A stretch of DNA of 64,000 nucleotides from Ichthyophis bannanicus. Taxonomy: Eukaryota > Chordata > Amphibia > Gymnophiona > Ichthyophiidae. The translations under genes were made by a program, and so were the position numbers. A model generated the notes under the pieces. That model ran no database searches. It had not been told where the DNA came from and saw only the letters and a list, made by a program, of their open reading frames with translations. Shown in pieces: positions 33,962 through 45,496 of the stretch (position 1 is its first letter; the number at the start of each line of letters is the position of its first letter). Location: positions 161,237,532 to 161,301,531 of the forward strand of contig CM066041.1 in NCBI GenBank assembly GCA_033557465.1, written 5' to 3'.

Positions 33962-35079
33962 CAGGGGCGGCCCAAGGGGGGTGCGGGGCCATGTGCGGAG
34001 ACTCGGTGCGGGGCCTCATTTGCATAAGTGGCCTTATTTGCATAAATATTTGCATAATGCTAACATACACTAACTTTTAGTAAACATGTCTCTTAATGAG
34101 TGTATGGATAAAGACAGACTATAATCCAGTGCCAACCGCCAGGCACATTAGCAACTACTACAAACACTGCCCAGGCACATTAGGAACTACTACAAACACT
34201 GCCCAGACTACAGTATAATGCAGTGCCAACCGCCAGGCACATTAGGAACTTCTACAAACACTGCCCATTTAGAACCCATAGCAAACCCGCCGTATCCTAA
34301 CAGCACTACCAGGACTCACAAAGCACCATACCCTACCTATCAAAAAGCAACACTGCAAATATTAAACCAATACATTTCAGAGTACAACAATACATGACCT
34401 ACTGGGGAAAGAGAACAAGTGGCAATGTCAAATAGGAATTACATAAACAGAATACCTCAGCTCAGTTACACATGCAGAACATAGACCATCACCAAACAAG
34501 GAATCACAATTTAGAAACAGGAAGGTAATAATTAAACTGGGAACCCCAAAAGCCAAACTTGGAATGTACAACAACACTGTAGAAATAAAACTATAAATTA
34601 ATTTCCACTTGTACCAAACAAAGCGCAGACGTTAATGATGCACATTTCCCAGAGCTTTCATATTCCAGTTAATAAATTCAAAATAAAGAGATATCTTTTT
34701 ACCTTTTGTGCATTTTTTTTTCAGTTGCAATTGCTCCAGACACTTTCTTCTGGTTTCTTCATGTTTTCTGCTAACTCTCCATCATCTGCTGTCCATTTGT
34801 CCTTTCTTCTCTCTTCTAGTTTTTTTTTTCCATTCTCTCTCTCTACATCTGCTTTAACATACTAATCTTTCTCCTTTTGCTCTTTCCTCATTCCTATTTC
34901 ATCCACTCAAATTTTACCCCTCCATCCTCAATCCCCACTTACTCTCCCAATACCCGGCTAATTGTAGATTTTTTTATCCCTCCCACACAAAATATTTTTC
35001 CCCTCTCCATTTTACTCTCCCAGCCCCATCCCATTCTAATCCTCCCCCAACATCAGCTCCCTTCTAGTTCCAGCCTCAC

Positions 35080-36470
35080 CCAGCATCCATTCCCTTCTAG
35101 TCCCTGCATCAGCCCATTTCCAGTCCTAGCCCCCCATCAGCCCATTTCCAGTCCTAGCAACCCCCCAACCCAATACCAGTCCTAGCCCCCCCCATCAACC
35201 CACTTCCAGTCCTAACCCACCATCAGCCCACTTCCAGTCCTAACCCCATCAACCCATTTCCAGTCAGCCCCCATAGCCCTTTGACAGTCCTAACCCCCCC
35301 ATCAGCCCACAGCCCATTACCAGTCCTAACCCTATCAGCCCACCTCAAGTCCTAACCCCTCCCCATCAGCCCATTTCCTGTCCTAGCCCCCCCCATAGCC
35401 CATTATCAGTCCTATCCCCCCCATAGCCCATTACCAGACAGCCCCCATCAGCAACAGCCCATTACCAGTCTTAACCCCCCATAGCCCATTACCAGTCCTA
35501 ACCCCCCATCAGCCCACAGCCCATTACCAGTACTAACCCCATCAGCCCACCTCCAGTGTTAACCCCCCCCATCAGCCCATTCCCAGTCCTAGCCCCCCCA
35601 TAGCCCATTACGTCCTAACCCCATCAGCCCACCTCCAGTCTTAATCCCCCCAGCCCATTTCCAGTCCTAGCAACCCCCCCAACCCATTACCAGTCCTAGC
35701 CCCCCATAGCCCACTGCCAGTCCTAATCCCACCAGCCCATTTCCAGTCTTAATCCCCATCACCCAATTTTCAGTTTAAGCCCCCCCATACCCCATTACCA
35801 GTCCTAACCTCCCCATCAGCCCACTCCCAGTCCTAATCCCACCAGCCCATTTCCAGTCCTAATCCCCCATCAGCCCATTTCCAGTCCTAATCCCCCATAG
35901 CCCATTACCAGTCCTAACCCCCCCCCATCAACCCACTTTCAGTCTTAATCCCATCAGCCCATATACAGACTTAGCTCCCCCATAGCCCATCACCACTCCT
36001 AACCACCCCCCATAGCCCATCACCACTCCTAACCCCCCCATAGCCCCCCCATAGCCCATCACCACTCCTAACTCCCCATAGCCCCCCCATAGCCCATCAC
36101 CACTTCTAACCCCCCCATAGCCCATCACCACTTCTAACCCCCCCATCGCCCATCACTTCTAACCCCCCCATAGCCCATCACCACTCCTAACCCCCCCATT
36201 GCCCTTCACCACTTCTAACCCCCCCCATAGCCCATCATCACTTCTAACCCCCCCCCATAGCCCATCACCACTTCTAACCCCCCCCATAGCCCATCACCAC
36301 TCCTAACTCCCCATAGCCCCCCCATAGCCCATCACCACTTCTAACCCCCACCATAGCCCATCACCACTAACCCCCCCCATAGCCCATCACCAATTCTAAC
36401 CCCCCCCCCATAGCCCATCATCACTTCTAACCCCCACCATAGCCCCCCCCCCCCATAGCCCCCAGCCCGG
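35080..36470. repeat. C-rich minisatellite inside the hAT element
   Basis: About 1.4 kb of imperfect units roughly 25-35 bp long. They are of the type CCCATCAGCCCATTTCCAGT plus CCTAAC in the left part and CCCATAGCCCATCACCACTT plus CTAAC in the right part. The drift between unit types suggests local homogenisation. Confidence 0.85.
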
Positions 36471-36471
36471 G

Positions 36472-36903
36472 AAAATTTTTTTTTTTTAAGCTGTCTTCTC
36501 CGGCTGCCGGGGCCGCCGCGGCAGCATCGAGTGTGCCGCGGGGCCCCCCCTGCCCAGCAGAACCTGCCCTCCCCTTTATCACCTCTGTCTCTGATTGTAG
36601 CTTCAGTCAAACGCGCCGGCTTTCAGAGCGCGAAAGGACCAGTTTCCCTTTCGCGGCTCTGATAAGCCCGCGGGGGCTGATGGGAACTTCCCATCAGCCC
36701 CCGCGGGCTTAACAGAGCAGCGAGGGAGAAACTCTCCTCTCGCGCTCTGAGAGCCGGCGCGTGTGACTGAAGCTACAACGAGAGACAGAGGTGATAAAGG
36801 GGAGGGCAGGTTCTGCTGGGCAGGGGGGGCCCCGCGGCACACTCGATGCTGCCGCGGCGGCCCCCGGCAGCGGAAGAAGACAGCTTTTTTTTTTTTTTTT
36901 TTT
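36472..36903. repeat. GC-rich palindrome of about 430 bp
   Basis: Arms of about 215 bp meet at GGGAACTTCCC (centre about 36,687) and are framed by T-runs and A/T tracts. Matching blocks are AGCTGTCTTC/GAAGACAGCT, GCCGCCGCGGCAGCATCGA/TCGATGCTGCCGCGGCGGC and CCTGCCCTCCCCTTTATCAC/GTGATAAAGGGGAGGGCAGG. Arms differ by scattered substitutions. It has no spacer and no credible gene. Confidence 0.85.
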
Positions 36904-37010
36904 AAATTTAACTTTAGGATCAGAATGTTTTTTGCGCGGGGCCCCCTGAAACGCGGGGCCCTGTGCAAAAAACATTCTCGCTCAATGGACGGGCCGGCCC
37001 TGGTGTGACA

Positions 37011-37540
37011 CGTCTCTAGTACTATGCAGTTCTGTCACCCCATCTCTAAAGCAATATAATGGAATTAGAAAAAGGTATAAAGAAAGGTGATGAAATGACT
37101 CCACTATAAAGACAGGCTAGCTCTCTGCTGTTAGCAGGTATGCTAGAAAAACTATGAAATCATGAGTGGTCTGGAAGAGCTAAATAGGGAATGTCTGTTT
37201 ACCCTTTCAGCAGTACCAAGGCAAGGTGACATGTTTTTAAACACATTTGTGAAAGTTCCAGAGCTTAATTGTACATTAGTGAAAAAAAATGCTATCTGCC
37301 TTAACTACAGTGTACAGTGGCAGCTTAGCTAGATTTCAAAAGGGTTTAGGCAAGTTCCTGGAGGAAAAGTCCATAAACCATTATTAACCAGGTAGACACG
37401 GGAAAGCTGCTGTTTATTTCTGAGTATGAACAATGATGAATGGATCGTTTCCAGGTGTCCTGCTGGGGAGTTGTGACCTGGATTAGCCAAGGTTTGATGG
37501 ACTATTAATCTAACCCAATATGGCAGTTCTGATTTTTTTT
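37011..37540 (+). pseudogene. CR1-C LINE relic, part 2 and 3' end
   Basis: Resumes after the hAT duplication with CR1 thumb-like code, then GGTTTAGGCAAGTTCCTGGAGG, CCATAAACCATTATTAA and a 3' UTR ending CCCAATATGGCAGTTCTGATT and a T-run. Confidence 0.65.
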
Positions 37541-37794
37541 TTTTAATTGGGATGAATAACTTAACCCCTTTAGCGTATAATAAAATTGTTGAAATCTTTA
37601 CACTGTTGTCCATTTATTTTCTGATAACGTTCTGGTTACACATAATCATATTTAGACTAAGAATAGTGTATTCTGTCAGTACTATTGGTAGTAAAGTGAA
37701 AAATATTGAAAATTATGTAAGTGTCAGGTACTTGTAGGCATGGTCACTTGGGGTAAACATGAAAGGGGTTAAAAAAAAGGCAGAGGAGGAATCT

Positions 37795-37895
37795 GTTTCG
37801 AGCAGCAAGCTGAGACACACGGAAGCCAGGGTTCAAATCACACTAATGCTTGTTGTGACCTTGGGAAAGTGACTTTTCCCTCAACTGCCAATTAG
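37795..37895 (+). repeat. tRNA-derived SINE fragment (CORE/MIR-like)
   Basis: GGGTTCAAATC (37,829-37,839) resembles a B box. GACCTTGGGAAAGTGACTTTTC follows, as in CORE-SINE/MIR bodies. The A-box side is decayed. Confidence 0.5.
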
Positions 37896-38718
37896 ACCGA
37901 GACATACATTCAGGTATAGCTGGGAACTTACCTTGAGATATCTATGAAAAAGTGTGAACTAAAGGATATGAGAGAAGTTGACAATGCTTGCTAACCATTT
38001 CATAACGTTCTTCTAAGTACAGTATGAACTACTTTTCAATCAACATGGTTCACAATGTTTACATACCTTTTTAAAACATGGCATATTTTCACTGACAGAC
38101 TTTAAAAGACAAGAAGGGCATGGGTCAAAGATACATAAAGCAAAATTAATTTTAAGAAAACTGATTGATCTGCTGGAAGGCCTGAATTAGAGCTCTCAGT
38201 ATTTACAGTATATCCCTTGCAATCAATGGTGTTCTGCAAGTGAGAAACTGACTTGGGTAGGTAGCAGCATCCAACACTGGTCAAGTTTCTATAGTTGGTA
38301 GCTAAAATATAATCCGTCACAAATAATTCTCCCACTGTCCCAGGAGAACCCTTTTACAAGTAACTTCATTATCTTTAGCAATGACAGACTGAAAAACTGG
38401 GCAGAATGGGCTCCTTGGTCTTTATCTGCTCTGACATCATTGTGGTTCTGGAAAGCCTGAATAGACATAGGATAGCTATCAGCAAAACATCTCCAAATTG
38501 AGTTGAAAGTAATTAAGGCAGTAAAATGAAGTTACTGGTAGAAGGTGGTCTAAGGACAGCACAATATCTGCCCTCATCAATGGGTGATAACATCTGAGAG
38601 AGCCTGGCATAGTAAAACTAGGTCAAAAGTTGAGCTTTCTAGCAAGGAGAGCTATGCATATACAGGATCTCCTTGCTTCTCTACAGACACTTAAAACTGA
38701 TAGAACCCAACTCTGAAG

Positions 38719-38841
38719 GGTATGTTTACTAAGCTGGGCTAACAGTTAATTGGTGCTATTTGTAACTAGGTCCCTTGAATAACATGGTCCTAGTTACAAA
38801 TAGCATGGTTTAACCGCTAACCTGGCTTGGTAAACATACTC
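38719..38841. repeat. Imperfect palindrome (foldback element)
   Basis: GGTATGTTTACTAAGC...GCTATTTGTAACTAGG pairs with CCTAGTTACAAATAGC...GGTAAACATACTCC. The ends recall those at 31,815-31,830 (TTGTTTACAAAGCC), so both may belong to one foldback family. Confidence 0.7.
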
Positions 38842-39605
38842 CTCAGAGTAGCTGGGTGGATATTCTAAGGATTTATATCTTGTTCTTGGAGAACATCTGT
38901 TGCCAGTGAGTAACAGCACTTTTCTGAGAGCGCACAGGATAAAAAGCCCTTACTGAGGGGAACCCTTAGTTACAGACTGTCTTTAACAAACAAGGAGAAA
39001 CCCAGAAAAACAATGCCAAGGTAGAGATTTGTGTTTGCTTACAAAGACAGCCTGGACATAGAAATAGGTCCTTGAATGAGGGAGTTGAATTCTAAACTTC
39101 AGAGACATTTCTTAGGTGAGACTGATCAAGCCTATGATTGTGTCAGGAAATCCTCCCCAGGCAGTGTGCTATGAATATGAGGACTGAAGTCTTTTGGTAG
39201 CCTAATCTTTTTCATGGAGGCTGACCTCAGATGGTCCACTGATATACTCTTCTGGGGTTGAACTATTAATCACTTGGCAGGGCAGTCCCAGGCTTATTAG
39301 TGTTGATATAAACAAAATGTTAAGTGGACTTTCTAAAAGTTTTAGTCTGTTTTAGGTAGATGGCTAAGGCTCTTGTGCAAGGTAAATTTACCATCAAAAA
39401 CATGTAACCTAGGGAAACAAGGTTGAAAAGATGATTGACTGCTTAAAATGGAAATCCAACACCACGTTAGATAAGAATGTAGGCTACGGTATGTGTGCAT
39501 TACCACCCTATTGTTGAAAAACTTTCTGGAGACTAGATCGGTCACTTTGGGCCTGGATTTCAAAAGTGACCACAACCAAAAATAAAATCTTCCAGGTCAG
39601 GTACT

Positions 39606-39842
39606 TCAGCTTGTGTGAGTCTGCAATGCAATGTATGCCTTCGAGTCAATGATAACTCCTGGTGACCCAACACCTCTTGGATTTATTTGGCAGTGTGACT
39701 GGAAATAGATGGCCAGGCCTTTCTTCTAAGGCAATGGAGGGTTAAGTGACTTGCCCAAGGCCACAAGGAGTGCTTGTAATCAAACCCTAGTCTCTTGGTT
39801 ACCAAGCCAGTGCTCTAACCGTTAGGCTACTACTCCACTGTA
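39606..39842 (-). repeat. tRNA-derived SINE with CORE-like body
   Basis: On the minus strand AGCCTAACGGTTAGAGCACTGG (A-box-like) and AGGGTTTGATTAC (B-box-like) are followed by GCCTTGGGCAAGTCACTTAACC, a MIR/CORE-SINE hallmark. The tail contains GTCACCAGGAGTTATCATTG and GACTCGAAGGCA, which resembles RTE-type LINE ends. It is a SINE, not a functional tRNA gene. Confidence 0.7.
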
Positions 39843-39961
39843 CGAGTCTAGTAGCTCCAAAAGAGCTTTCATCTGCTGAATTAATACAATATTGAAGTCT
39901 CAAGACACAGCAGAAAGCATGATGGGAGGCTTCAAAAGAAGCAAGCCTTATTTAAAATGAA

Positions 39962-40553
39962 AAAATAGAAATTACACTTACCTGGTAATTGTCGTTCCTT
40001 GAGTGACGATAGTTTAGTCCTCCACCTCTGGGTTGTGCACCTCCTCCTGCAGCTTGGAGACTGGGCATGTCAAAGTCATGACATCACTGGATATAGCCTG
40101 CTGGTATCCCCCATCAGCCCCCAGTGTACTATTGACAAAGCAAACTCGAAGGAACAACAAATAAGTAACTATACCATAACTTTAAATAACTCTCCATTCC
40201 TGAACCTGAGGAATCTTTTTAACCTTATCAGTCTTATATTTTCTTTTTTTTTTAACTTTACATTCACGTCCCCCCTATGCAAACACGTTTCCTATACCAT
40301 CCCCTCGTTTAAATAAGAGAGAAGGAAGAAACAACAGAGAGGGATACTCACTGTGATCTAGAATCTGAAAGGATCTGTCTACTCCTTGAGATTGATGCTC
40401 CACTCCGCCTGAAAATAAACTCTGAAGAAATCACACCCCTAGACGGGAATGAGGACTAAACTGTCGTCACTCAAGGAACGACAATTACCAGGTAAGTGTA
40501 ATTTCTATTTCCTTATCTTTCCTCCAGTTTAGTCCTCCACCTCTGGGATGTAA
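39962..40553 (-). repeat. D8 ICR and right terminal repeat
   Basis: AAATTACACTTACCTGGTAA (39,970 onward, to about 40,036) is inverted at 40,437-40,507 (GGACTAAACTGTCGTCACTC ... GGTAAGTGTAATTT). Next to the second arm, 40,508-40,553 gives the complement of GAGGACTAAACTGGAGGAAAG. This is the same two-end splint layout as in D3-D5 but with unrelated sequence. Confidence 0.8.
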
Positions 40554-40589
40554 CAGAGCAGTAATCATTGGGAGGGACCTATCCAGCCA

Positions 40590-41018
40590 ACTCACCACAC
40601 CGTTGACCCGGAACAGGTATCCTTTACTGCCAGAACATTTAGGCAGTAGTGGTTACTGAGGGAATGAAGAGACGACCTGGAAGCTGCTCTAACAATCCCC
40701 CCTGGTGGAATGACACAGTGATCCGCCCATGAAGCTGCTTGTGCCCTGGTAGCAAGAGTCGGCCCCATGGAATCGTACAATCTCGCCACCAAAATGCTGA
40801 GGCAACCATCGCTTTAACCCAGTGCGAAATGGCCACCTTCGCTGCTGCTTCCCCTTCGCGGGGACCTCCAACCAACACACAAAAACAAAGAAACGGACGC
40901 CGCACCCTGCATTTTATGTTTCCTATCGGCGTAAGCTACGAATAAAAACCTCCCCTTCCAGAAAAACCGAGAACTGGAAGAGAAACCAATAGGCTCAGGA
41001 GAAAAATCAGATACCACC
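40590..41018 (-). pseudogene. D8 tyrosine recombinase, C-terminal half
   Basis: The minus strand resumes VVSDFSPEPIGFSSSS at the D5 border, then LFVAYADRKHKMQGAAS, AISHWVKAMVASAF, LATRAQAASWADH (the HxxR position reads TRAQ), IVRAASRSSLHSLSNHYCLN with the terminal Tyr, and a stop. The frame shifts at least twice. Confidence 0.75.
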
Positions 41019-41021
41019 TTT

Positions 41022-41185
41022 CTCCAGGACCAAGCAGGAAGTCAGTCCTCACTTATGGGTGTCAACGACGCCGATGAAGCCCCAGCGGAGCATTTCCCCA
41101 GCTTTCCATGAAAGCCTTTGGGAATGCTGGCACGCATGCGTGGTTCCCTTCCCGCCTAAAGGTGCCATCTTACCTCAGTCTCTTT
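41022..41185 (+). repeat. D5 left inverted terminal repeat
   Basis: Inverted at 46,845-46,990. Long blocks such as AGCCCCAGCGGAGCATTTCC, GCCTTTGGGAATGCTGGCAC and GGTGCCATCTTACCTCAGTC match with few differences. Confidence 0.9.
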
Positions 41186-41435
41186 TTTTCCGTGAAGCCC
41201 ATCGGACGTGTGTCCTTTTTTTCCCGGATAAGAGAAGTTTTTTCTTGGTGTTATTTCGCTTTTTTCCTTCGGATTCGACGTCGGTTCCCCTCCCGCCGGG
41301 TTCGGTACACCGGTATCGAATCCCTTTTTTACCTTTTTCGGTTTTTGCCCTTAGTGGCTAGGCGCTTGCGCCAAAATTTTTTCTTTTTCCCTGGAAGGCC
41401 GGTCCTTTGACCTCGCGGGGACCCTTTTCTCCCCG

Positions 41436-43319
41436 ATGGCTTCCAGCGGTTTCAAAAAGTGTGATCGGTGTAAGAAGATTATGTCTCTCACCGACACACA
41501 CGACTGCTGCCTTCGGTGCCTTGGCCCCGGCCACGATTCTAAGACGTGCGGGCCATGTGGAAAAATGTCTTCCAAGGCCCTCCGAAGTCGTCAGCAACAA
41601 AGTGAGAGGCTTTTCTCGGACTCGGCCTCTGCCCGGGCCCGGACCTCGTCTGAGGCCTCGACACCTCGGGATTCCGATCCCGAGAGGCGTCGGAGCTCCT
41701 CGGACAGGGGGTCCCCCGACCGGGAACGTAAGAGGAAGAAGCGGCTCACGAGGGCGGCGTCGGAGGAGGTCCCTGAGCCCTCGAGGGCCAGGTCTCAGAC
41801 CCCCGATCGTCGTCCCGGGCCCGTGGACCAGGAGAAGCCAACTAAAGTTCCTCGCATGGAGCCGGAGTCTGCTGGACATTTAAGTCCTGTTGTCCTTGTG
41901 GACTCGCCTCCCTGTACCGAATCGGGGGCTGCTGCATCACCCGAGCTGAGTCTCAGGTTGACAGCCTTGGAGAGCAGAATGTCTGCCTTCATGGATCAGC
42001 AGCGGGCGCTGATGGCCAGCCTGTCTGGCGCATCTGCCCCGACCACTGGGACATCGACTTCGAAGTCGACCCTGGAGACCGAGCCGATACTCGAGTCCTT
42101 TGCGGGTCGAGGTCTCCCTCGACCTCCCGTTCAGGACCGAGGGTCTCGACGCCGGTACCACCGGCATCGGGGTGGGTGCCTAGAGGCCCCGCGGGGTCGG
42201 ACCTCGACTCGACATTGGACGAGTCTGCTTGGGAGACCGAAGATGAGGAGTCTCCTGACACCTTCAAGACTCTGTGTGTCCCTTCGGACTCACCTGAGTC
42301 TGAGCCCCAGAGTAGATCCCCTCCGGAGGATACTAGGTTCTCGGAGTTTATCTGGGATATGGCCGCTGCCCTGGCTATCCCGGCTGACCCCGAGGAAGAG
42401 CCTCGAGCCGAGGAGCTCGATGCTCTGCAGTATGACTCTCCTCCGAAGGAGGCCTTTACTGTCCCGGTTTCTCCGATGCTGGAACGGCTCCTCTTCCGGA
42501 TGTGGGAGGCACCGGCCTTGGTGCCGGTTTTGAGCAAGCGAGTCGATTCCATCTATTGGCTCCGGAAGAGTCCTGGCTTCCAGAAAGCACAGCTACCACA
42601 CCATTCCATGGTTGTGGAATCGGCCATGCATCGTCTGAAGAGTCAGAAGATGCACTCCGCGGTGCCTCCTGGTAGGGAAGCCCGAAGCCTTGATGGCGTC
42701 GGTAGAAAGTGCTTTCAGGGCTCGATGCTTGCTTGCCGTGTCCAGACTTACCAGCTGTACATGGGCATGTATTTACGGGACCTGGCCAAGGAGTTGACCG
42801 GATTCTCTGCTGGTCTCTCCGGGGAACCCTTGCAGAGTTTAAGTCCTTGTCTTCGAGGATCCGGGAATGCTCTAAGTTCATGTCCCGCGCCGCCTATGAT
42901 GGCTTTGAGGCTTCAGCCTGAGTAGCGGTAGCCGGCATCGCGGCCTGACGCCAGGCATGGCTGCAGTCATCGGACCTCGAGCCATGGGTTCAGGACAAGT
43001 TGGTCGATGTCCCTTGCCGAGGTGAAAACCTTTTTGGCAAGCCTGTGGCCGAGAAGGCCGCTCTGCTCGAGACAGAGCACCTCACGAGGACCAGGCTGTC
43101 GAGGAAGACCTCTGCCCCTTCTCATAAGAAGAAGGGCTCGGGTAAAAAGTCCTTTTACCCGAGGAAGGGCACTGCCTACAAACAGTACCCACAATATCCG
43201 GCTGCCCAAGCTGCCCCCCAGGGTCAGCAAGCCCCAAGGGCCAGGGTAATGGGCCCCGTAGGCAGAGGACCTCCAAGCCTGCAGCCCCTGCTTCCACTCA
43301 GCAGGGTGGGGTTTTTTGA
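41436..43319 (+). pseudogene. D5 gag-like ORF1
   Basis: MASSGFKKCDRCKKIMSLTD, then CCLRCLGPGHDSKTCGPCGK, gives a Cys/His-rich start. A Ser/Arg/Pro-rich linker follows, then (after a shift near 42,170) LPHHSMVVESAMHRLKSQKM and YQLYMGMYLRDLAKELTGFS. A 1-nt shift near 42,840, a CGA-to-TGA change at 42,919-42,921 and a nearby stop break it. AWLQSSDLEPWVQDKLVDVP and a Lys-rich tail follow. The aligned gag frame ends QQGGVF and TGA at 43,317-43,319. Function as a structural, nucleic-acid-binding protein is inferred. Confidence 0.85.
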
Positions 43320-45496
43320 CTCCTTGAGTATAGCCATACCTCCCTTGCAGACCCAGCCCTGCACAGGAGGCCGCCTAGCCTTGTTCGCCCGCAAGTGGCC
43401 CTTGATAACCCAGGACAGTTGGGTGCTGGACATAGTCCATCGTGGCTATGCCCTGCACTTTCACCAACTGCCTCCGCCACACTTCCCAGGGGAGCCTTTC
43501 CGGCCTCCCCTGCATACAGCCCTTCTCCTTCAGGAGCTACACGGTCTGTTGCTGGACAAGGCGGTGAAGCCTGTGCCTCCCCACTTCCAAGGTCACGGGT
43601 TTTACTCCAGGTATTTCCTGGTGCCAAAAAGAACCGGTGGTCTTCAACCCATTTTGGATCTCAGAAACCTAAACAAGTTTCTAGTGAAAGAGAAGTTCAA
43701 GATGCTTACTCTTGGAACACTTCTGCCCTACCTCCAGCAGGGAGATTGGCTTTGCTCTTTAGATCTAAAGGATGCTTACACTCACATCCTTATTCATCCA
43801 GACCACAGAAAGTACCTCAGGTTCATTGTGGGAGGAAACCATTTTCAGTACAGGGTACTGCCTTTTGGACTGACCTCCGCTCCCAGGGTGTTTACCAAGT
43901 GCCTGGCAGTGGTGGCAGCCTACCTGAGAAATCAGGGCATCTTTGTGTTTCCTTACCCAGACGACTGGCTCATCAGAGGCCAGACTTCCCTAGAAGTTCA
44001 ACAGGCCACCAACAGGACCATAGAACTGCTCCAAAAGGTGGGCTTTGTCATCAACTTCGCAAAGTCTCACCAGTGTAAATAAAATGTAGATATGTAGATA
44101 AGTTATCACCAGTGTAAATAAAATGTAGATATGTTCTGCCTGAAATCAGGTACCAGTGTGATACAATGTATAGAGTTAAGAATGTACATAGTTTCCCCCA
44201 GTTACTTCCAAGTTGATCTCCCTGTTTATTGTAAATACAACTCAAAGTTCCTTATGTTGTATAGTTGATGTTAAATGTAAACCGCTCTGATCTAAAATAG
44301 AGCGGTATAGAAGAACTGTTAAATAAATAAAGTCCACTTTGATCCCATTCCAGAACTTGGAGTTCATAGGAGCAAGGTTGGATTCTCAGCTGGCAAGAGC
44401 ATTCTTACCAGTGGACTGAGCACAATGGCTCATGGACCTCGCCAGCAAGTTTCTGCACAGGTCCCTGGTCTCTGCCTGACTCTGTCTCAGGCTTCTGGGC
44501 CACATGGCGTCGACAGTACAGGTGACCCCCAATGCCAGGCTCAATATGAGACCTGCCCAGTGGTGCCTTCGGACTCGGTGGTCACAAGTCTCAGGCAGTC
44601 TCAGAGACAGGATCAGAGTGTCCCACCGTTTCCTGGCCTCCCTCAGCTGGTGGTTACACCCCCCCAATCTGCTGGTGGGGGTGCCCTTTCAGATCCCACC
44701 TCATACAGTGGTCCTAACCACCGATGCCTCTCTACAGGGTTGGGGAGCACATTGCCTAGACAAGTGCACCCAGGGCCTCTGGTCTCCTTGGGAGGCGTCC
44801 CAGCAGATCAATCTGCTGGAACTCAGAGCTATCCGCTTGGCCCTCAAGGCCTTTACTGCCTCCCTGGCACATCAGTCTGTCTTGATCCAGACAGACAACC
44901 AGGTAGCCATGTTCTATGTCAACAAACAGGGCGGAACTGGTTCCCAGCCCCTTTTCCAGGAGGCCAGGACCTCTGTTCCTTTGCCCTGAAACACAACATG
45001 CTCCTCAAAGCAGTCTATCTTCCAGGCCAGGAGAATTCTCTGGCAGACAGATTGAACAGGATTCCTCAACCACATGAGTGGCAGCTACATCCTTTTGTGG
45101 TTCAGAAGATTTTCTTGAGATGGGGGCTTCCCTCCATAGACCTGTTTGCTAGTCCACTGAACAACCAGCTGCCCAGGTTCTGCTCCAGGCAACCACATCC
45201 TCTGAGAGTAGCAGCAGATGCTTTTCTGGTTCCCTGGACTCAGGGCCTACTCTATGCGTTTCCTCCCACCCCTCTGGTGGCCTGAACACTGTTCAAGATT
45301 CTCCGAGACAGGGCCTCAGTCCTCCTGGTAGCTCCCAGGTGGCCAAGGCAGCCTTGGTTCCCCCTCCTGCTTCAGCTGGCAGTGGATCTGCCTCTGCCTC
45401 TGGGATTGCAACCCGACCTTCTCTCTCAGGTTCAGGGCTCCTTGCTGCATCCCAATCTCAAAGCTCTCAATCTGATGGCATGGAGGCTGCAAGGGT
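43314..45496 (+). pseudogene. D5 reverse transcriptase and RNase H
   Basis: RT motifs in one frame: FLVPKRTGGLQPILDLRNLN, LGTLLPYLQQGDWLCSLDLK, IHPDHRKYLRFIVGG, VLPFGLTSAPRVFTKCLAVV and FPYPDDWLIRG, where the usual YLDD has become YPDD. An L2 tail interrupts at 44,067-44,328. RNase H has VVLTTDASLQGWGAH, INLLELRAIRLAL, LIQTDNQVAMFYVNKQ (all three acidic motifs) and, after a shift near 44,985, YLPGQENSLADRLNR and SIDLFASPLNNQ. A CGA-to-TGA stop lies at 45,283-45,285, but the frame reads on to about 45,496. Broken but recent. Confidence 0.9.
44067..44328 (+). mobile_element. Short L2-type LINE tail in D5 RT
   Basis: Flanked by AAAGTC at 44,061-44,066 and 44,329-44,334. It ends GAGCGGTATAGAAGAACTGTT plus AAATAAATA, like other L2 tails here. 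Its 5' edge has a tandem duplication of TCACCAGTGTAAATAAAATG plus TAGATATGT. No coding sequence. Confidence 0.8.

Larger units (their letters stand above)
33962..37002. mobile_element. Non-autonomous hAT DNA transposon, about 3.04 kb
   Basis: Ends are CAGGGGCGGCCC and, inverted, CAGGGCCGGCCC, flanked by the 8-bp duplication GTGTGACA at 33,954-33,961 and 37,003-37,010. CAG-starting short TIRs with 8-bp duplications are the hAT signature. Removing the element rejoins CR1-C. No transposase is recognised. The interior holds short tandem CAGTGCCAACCGCCAGGCAC units (34,119-34,260), a pyrimidine-rich segment (34,640-35,080), a minisatellite and a large palindrome. Confidence 0.85.
37541..39605. other. 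Mostly unassigned DNA
   Basis: Apart from a SINE fragment at about 37,795-37,895 and a hairpin at 38,719-38,841, I see no gene, LINE or DIRS code here. Reading frames are short. It could be host intergenic or intronic DNA. Confidence 0.4.

Noticed and set aside
35080..36470. CRISPR array
   Set aside because: Units are degenerate, C-rich and contiguous without unique spacers, inside a vertebrate hAT element.
33962..37002. Host gene with G/C-rich exon in the palindrome
   Set aside because: Frames are symmetric products of the inverted arms and sit inside exact transposon duplications.
39720..39842. Functional tRNA gene
   Set aside because: The A- and B-box-like parts are mutated and continue into a CORE-SINE body.
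41407..42552. Long frames opposite or alongside D5 gag (158-187 codons)
   Set aside because: High GC and few stops in the D5/D6 gag keep several frames open. None resembles a protein family.
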